Part shown: positions 60,114 through 64,000 of the stretch, piece by piece
Layout of the letters: each line of letters begins with the position of its first letter
How positions within the stretch are numbered: position 1 is the stretch's first letter
Origin: Schaedlerella arabinosiphila
GTDB lineage: Bacteria; Bacillota; Clostridia; Lachnospirales; Lachnospiraceae
DNA length: 64,000 nucleotides
Assembly: GCF_003885045.1 (NCBI RefSeq)
Contig: NZ_RHJS01000002.1
Span: forward strand, 2,356,001-2,420,000
Direction: 5' to 3'
Made by a program: the position numbers and the translations under genes
Notes under the pieces: generated by a model
What the model was told of the DNA's origin: nothing
Databases searched by the model: none
Seen by the model: the letters and a program-made list of their open reading frames with translations, nothing else

Positions 60114-60197
60114 TGAACAGTAAATATGAATAAAAAAGATCCCGGCATCCATCATTTACCGGATGCCGGGATCTTTTTTATTCATATTTACTGTTCA
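60114..60197. terminator. Perfect 37-bp inverted repeat, bidirectional terminator
   Basis: Arms 60114-60150 and 60161-60197 are exact complements around a 10-nt loop. The core GATCCCGGCATCC is flanked by A6 or T6, followed by AT-rich arms. It would stop transcripts from both sides. The rest of 59940-60251 has the promoter and the half repeat but no gene. Confidence 0.8.
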
Positions 60198-60251
60198 CAC
60201 TTTAGAACCTGTCCTTCAGGTTCCCCTCTTTTATCTCTTCTCAACTCTGTC

Positions 60252-63200
60252 TTAGTCTTCTCCGTAGAGCGTTACCAGCTTCTTCAGATAAGCATATCTT
60301 TCCATAGCTTCCTTCTCATTCTGTGCGAAGAGTTTTGCAGCCTTCTCCGGATTTGCTCTCTTCAATGCGTTGTAACGAACCTCTCCGTCAAGGAATGCCT
60401 GGTATTCTTCACCCTTTGGCTCCTTGCTGTCCAGAGTGAACTTGTTGCCTTCCGCAGCCGGATTGTACCGGAAGTTGTTCCAGTATCCGCACTCTACCGC
60501 AAGCTGTTCCTCTGTCTGAGCCTTGCTCATGCCCTTCTTGATACCATGGTTGATACACGGAGCATAAGCAATGATCAGTGACGGTCCCGGATAAGCCTCT
60601 GCCTCGGAGATTGCCTTGACAGTCTGGTTGAAGTCCGCACCCATGGCGATCTGTGCTACGTATACATAGCCATAGCTCATAGCGATGCCTGCCAGGTCTT
60701 TCTTCTTGGTTTCTTTTCCGCCTGCAGCGAACTGCGCGGTTGCACCGGTCTTAGTCGCCTTGGAGGACTGTCCGCCTGTGTTGGAGTAAACTTCAGTATC
60801 AAATACCATCACGTTGATGTCTTTTCCGCTTGCAAGCACGTGGTCAACACCGCCGAATCCGATATCGTAAGCCCATCCGTCACCGCCGAATACCCACTGG
60901 GATTTCTTTGCAAGGAAATCCTTTTCCTTGAGCAGTTCTGCCCTCTCAGCACATCCGCAGTCACATGCTTCCAGAGCAGCCACCAGCTTGTCTGTTGCAG
61001 CGCCGTTTTCCGCTCCAATGTTGAAGGTATCCAGATATTCCTTTGCAGCAGCCTTCACGTCAGCGTTGTCTCCGCTTTCCGCCAGCTTCTCCACTTTTAC
61101 TTTCAGACGGTCTCTGATGGTATTCTGAGCGAGCAGCATACCGTAACCGAACTCTGCGTTATCCTCGAACAGGGAGTTGGACCATGCGGGTCCTCTTCCG
61201 TTGGCGTCTACGGTATATGGTGTAGACGGTGAAGAGTTGCCCCAGATGGAGGAACATCCTGTTGCATTTGCAATATACATTCTGTCACCGAACAGCTGTG
61301 TGATCAGTTTTGCGTAAGGTGTCTCGCCGCAGCCTGCACATGCGCCTGAGAATTCAAGCAATGGCTGTTTGAACTGGCTTCCCTTTACAGTAGCCGGTTT
61401 GAACTTCGCAACTACTTCCGGTTTTACAGGAATCTCTATACCAAAGTCGAAGCCCTTCTGTACGGTCTCCACATTTGCTTCCATGTTTTCCATAACCAGA
61501 GCCTTCTCGCCCTTCTTGCCCGGACATACATTCGCACAGGAACCGCATCCCGTACAGTCAAGGCCGGATACGGTGATGGCAAACTTCATCTCCGGCATAC
61601 CGGTCATAGGCAGTACAGCCTGTCCTTCCGGAACCTTTGCAGCCTCTTCCTCTGTCAGTGCCACCGGACGGATAACAGCGTGCGGACATACGTATGCACA
61701 GCGGTTACACTGGATACAGTTCTCCGGCTTCCAGATCGGGATATCTACCGCGATACCGCGCTTCTCGTATGCGGAGGAACCTGACGGGGTAGAGCCGTCT
61801 ACATAATCCTTGAACGCGGATACCGGGAGGGAATTTCCTTCCTGTGCATTCACCTTCGCCTGGATATTCTTTACAAAATCAACCACGTCTTTTCTTCCGT
61901 CTTCGCTTACATGCGGAACGGTCAGACCTTCGTCAGCAGCGTCCTTCCAGCTGTCCGGAACTGTTACTTCTACAACCTGCTTCGCGCCTGCGTCGATGGC
62001 GTCATAGTTCATCTGAACGATCTTGTCGCCCTTTCTTCCGTAGGTCGCCTTTGCAGCCTTCTTCATCAGGTCGATGGCTTCCTCTTCCGGAATGATCGCT
62101 GCCAGCTTGAAGAATGCAGACTGCAGCACGGTATTGATACGTCCGCCGAGTCCGATCTCCTTACCGATCTTGATACCGTCGATGGTATAGAACTTGATGC
62201 CGTGGTTTGCGATAAATGCCTTCACCTGTCCCGGAAGATGCTTGTCCAGTCCTTCTGCGTCCCATGGGCAGTTCAGAAGGAAGGTACCGCCGTCTACCAG
62301 CTCCTGTACCATGTTGTACTTGTCAATATAAGACGGATTGTGGCATGCAACAAAGTTCGCCTGACGGATCAGGTAGGTGGACTTGATCGGGGATTTACCA
62401 AAACGCAGGTGGGACATGGTCACGCCGCCTGACTTCTTGGAATCATAATCAAAGTACGCCTGTGCATACATATCCGTGTTGTCGCCGATGATCTTGATGG
62501 AGTTCTTGTTCGCTCCAACCGTACCGTCTGCGCCCAGTCCCCAGAACTTGCAGTTGATGGTTCCTTCCGGTGTGGTAACCAGCGGAGCGCCTGCATCCAG
62601 AGACAGGTTGGTCACATCGTCTTCGATACCGATGGTGAACAGCTTCTTCTCTGTATTCTTCAATACGGCTACGATCTGTGCCGGTGTGGTATCCTTTGAA
62701 CCCAGTCCGTAACGTCCGGAAAGTACCGGAACCGCGTCGAACTTCGTGCCCTTCAATGCCGCAACAACATCCAGGTACAGAGGCTCGCCCAGAGCGCCCG
62801 GCTCTTTTGTCCTGTCAAGGACGGAGATGGTCTTCACGGAATCCGGAATCGCATCAATCAGTGCCTGTGCGGAGAACGGTCTGTAAAGACGTACCTTTAC
62901 GACACCCACCTTCTCGCCTGCCGCAAGCAGATAGTCAATGGTCTCCTCAATGGTGTCGCATACGGAACCCATTGCAACGATCACGCGCTCTGCGTCCGGC
63001 GCACCATAGTAGTTGAACAGCTTATAATCTGTACCGATCTTCGCGTTCACCTTGTCCATATAATCCTGAACGATTCCCGGAAGGGCATCATAGTATGGAT
63101 TGCATGCTTCTCTTGCCTGGAAGAAGATATCCGGGTTCTGAGCGGAACCTCTCTGGCATGGGTGGTTCGGGTTCAGCGCATGAGCACGGAACTCGTCGAT

Positions 63201-63797
63201 TGCGTCCATATTTACCAGGTCTTTTAAGTCTTCGTAATCCCAGGTTTCGATTTTCTGGATCTCGTGGGAAGTTCTGAATCCGTCGAAGAAGTTGATAAAC
63301 GGAATCTTGCCTTCAAGAGCTGCGCAATGAGCAACCGCTGTCAAGTCCATTACTTCCTGTACGCTGGATTCACAGAGCATAGCCGCGCCTGTCTGGCGGC
63401 ATGCATATACGTCGGAATGATCTCCGAAGATGGAGAGCGCGTGGCTCGCGATCGCACGGGCGGATACGTTGAACACGCCTGGCAGCTGCTCGCCTGCTAC
63501 TTTATATAAGTTAGGAATCATCAGAAGTAATCCCTGTGATGCTGTAAATGTTGTAGTCAATGCTCCTGCGGATAAGGAACCGTGTACAGCCCCGGCTGCA
63601 CCTGCCTCGGACTGCATCTCTGTCACCTGTACGGTCTGTCCGAAGATATTCTCTCTTCCCTCGGTTGCCCACTCGTCAACATGCTCGGGCATAACAGATG
63701 ATGGGGTGATGGGGTAGATCGCTGCAACCTCAGTATACGCGTAGGAAACATGAGCTGCGGCCTGATTACCATCCATGGTCTTCATTTTTCTTGCCAT
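60252..63797 (-). CDS. nifJ: Pyruvate:ferredoxin (flavodoxin) oxidoreductase
   Basis: 1181 residues, single-chain PFOR. Domain I starts MARKMKTMDGNQAAAHVSYA with YPITPSSVMPEHVDEWA. The two-cluster ferredoxin-like domain has CIQCNRCAYVCPH and CTGCGSCANVCPG near residues 690-760; a further Cys pair (CAGCGETPY) and ATGCSSIWG bind the proximal cluster. TPP site GDGWAYDIGFGGVDHVLASG and SNTGGQSSKATKTG. ATG 63797 has AAGGAGGAG. Oxidises pyruvate to acetyl-CoA, CO2 and reduced ferredoxin, the central step of anaerobic fermentation. Confidence 0.97.
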   Translation of the reverse strand: MARKMKTMDGNQAAAHVSYAYTEVAAIYPITPSSVMPEHVDEWATEGRENIFGQTVQVTEMQSEAGAAGAVHGSLSAGALTTTFTASQGLLLMIPNLYKVAGEQLPGVFNVSARAIASHALSIFGDHSDVYACRQTGAAMLCESSVQEVMDLTAVAHCAALEGKIPFINFFDGFRTSHEIQKIETWDYEDLKDLVNMDAIDEFRAHALNPNHPCQRGSAQNPDIFFQAREACNPYYDALPGIVQDYMDKVNAKIGTDYKLFNYYGAPDAERVIVAMGSVCDTIEETIDYLLAAGEKVGVVKVRLYRPFSAQALIDAIPDSVKTISVLDRTKEPGALGEPLYLDVVAALKGTKFDAVPVLSGRYGLGSKDTTPAQIVAVLKNTEKKLFTIGIEDDVTNLSLDAGAPLVTTPEGTINCKFWGLGADGTVGANKNSIKIIGDNTDMYAQAYFDYDSKKSGGVTMSHLRFGKSPIKSTYLIRQANFVACHNPSYIDKYNMVQELVDGGTFLLNCPWDAEGLDKHLPGQVKAFIANHGIKFYTIDGIKIGKEIGLGGRINTVLQSAFFKLAAIIPEEEAIDLMKKAAKATYGRKGDKIVQMNYDAIDAGAKQVVEVTVPDSWKDAADEGLTVPHVSEDGRKDVVDFVKNIQAKVNAQEGNSLPVSAFKDYVDGSTPSGSSAYEKRGIAVDIPIWKPENCIQCNRCAYVCPHAVIRPVALTEEEAAKVPEGQAVLPMTGMPEMKFAITVSGLDCTGCGSCANVCPGKKGEKALVMENMEANVETVQKGFDFGIEIPVKPEVVAKFKPATVKGSQFKQPLLEFSGACAGCGETPYAKLITQLFGDRMYIANATGCSSIWGNSSPSTPYTVDANGRGPAWSNSLFEDNAEFGYGMLLAQNTIRDRLKVKVEKLAESGDNADVKAAAKEYLDTFNIGAENGAATDKLVAALEACDCGCAERAELLKEKDFLAKKSQWVFGGDGWAYDIGFGGVDHVLASGKDINVMVFDTEVYSNTGGQSSKATKTGATAQFAAGGKETKKKDLAGIAMSYGYVYVAQIAMGADFNQTVKAISEAEAYPGPSLIIAYAPCINHGIKKGMSKAQTEEQLAVECGYWNNFRYNPAAEGNKFTLDSKEPKGEEYQAFLDGEVRYNALKRANPEKAAKLFAQNEKEAMERYAYLKKLVTLYGED

Positions 63798-63855
63798 TGT
63801 TTGCTCCTCCTTAATTAGTACATTGTAAAATTTTTTAATTTTCACATGTGAGTTT

Positions 63856-63884
63856 ATTATATCCCCAAAATTTGTAAAAGTCTA
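63856..63884 (-). promoter_or_regulatory. Promoter of the pyruvate oxidoreductase gene
   Basis: Leftward TAGACT (63879-63884), 17-bp spacer and TATAAT (63856-63861), with a leader of about 50 nt. Confidence 0.65.
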
Positions 63885-63945
63885 TAGAAAGGATACGGAT
63901 TTTTGTTTATTTTTGGGTACATTTCCGCTATGCGCTTGTATCCTG

Positions 63946-64000
63946 TCAATACAGCTTCGCACTGATATGCTTCGGCCGGAACCCTTTTCTCTCCAGCGCC
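63946..64000 (-). CDS. C-terminal end of an unidentified gene
   Basis: Leftward frame entering at the window end reads ALERKGFRPKHISAKLY and stops at TGA 63948-63946. The composition looks like a protein end. Another frame is also open over the same bases, so this is tentative. Confidence 0.3.
   Translation of the reverse strand, partial: ALERKGFRPKHISAKLY

Overview
The window looks like a chromosomal segment of a gut-type anaerobic, spore-forming Firmicute, most likely a Lachnospiraceae (Clostridium cluster XIVa) member. The pointers are a pyruvate:ferredoxin oxidoreductase, a SpoVAF/GerA-type spore protein, a polyphosphate:AMP phosphotransferase, an infC-rpmI-rplT operon with a long leader, AsnA-type asparagine synthetase, and an integrated element built from modules common in that family (TnpX-type serine recombinase, TnpW, DUF3847, MobA/MobL relaxase). 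Species cannot be fixed from sequence reading alone.

Bases 1-12175 hold a mobilizable element of about 10.7 kb (1240-11916) inserted into a gene for a large KGGVGR-motif ParA/MinD-like ATPase. Joining the two flanks restores one reading frame. The same gene also carries a 36-bp in-frame insertion with a stop codon and probably a 5' frameshift, so it is a multiply broken pseudogene. The element carries cargo (small XRE protein, NTF2-like protein, MBL-fold hydrolase, GNAT acetyltransferase), a regulator, a RepA-like protein and DUF3847 protein, an oriT-like inverted repeat, the relaxase, a CHC2 primase fragment, a VirE-type helicase, phased GTTGCC iterons, TnpW and the recombinase. It has no type IV secretion genes, so it should depend on a helper.

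Bases 12179-16760 are a polyamine uptake operon transcribed leftward: XRE-cupin regulator, potA, potB, potC, potD. Bases 17186-31721 are mostly leftward housekeeping genes: nucleoside kinase, Nif3-like protein, trmK, rpoD, dnaG, dGTPase, PPK2-type phosphotransferase, a sugar kinase/nucleotidyltransferase pair, an XRE regulator, tRNA-Leu(AAG), a cluster of very small genes, then rplT, rpmI and infC. infC appears to use the classical AUU start and has a leader of about 200 nt.

Bases 32126-44567 hold membrane transport (NSS, MATE and an ion-transporter-superfamily protein), a cytidylate-kinase-like protein, an M23 peptidase, SpoVAF, a GntR-ABC transporter operon and an aspartate aminotransferase with a structured leader. 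Bases 44864-64000 hold a Cys/Gly-rich repeat protein, small hypotheticals, a TruA homologue lacking the catalytic Asp, feoAB, malQ-glgP, a PHP protein, asnA, mntP with a probable manganese riboswitch, a dehydrogenase/esterase operon and the pyruvate oxidoreductase.

Intergenic space is unusually rich in palindromes: a GCAGAAAA/TTTTCTGC element in three places, a duplicated 96-bp hairpin unit, and two very long near-perfect inverted repeats (27- and 37-bp arms). Coordinates and reading frames come from the sequence; family names come from motif recognition and were not confirmed by database searches.
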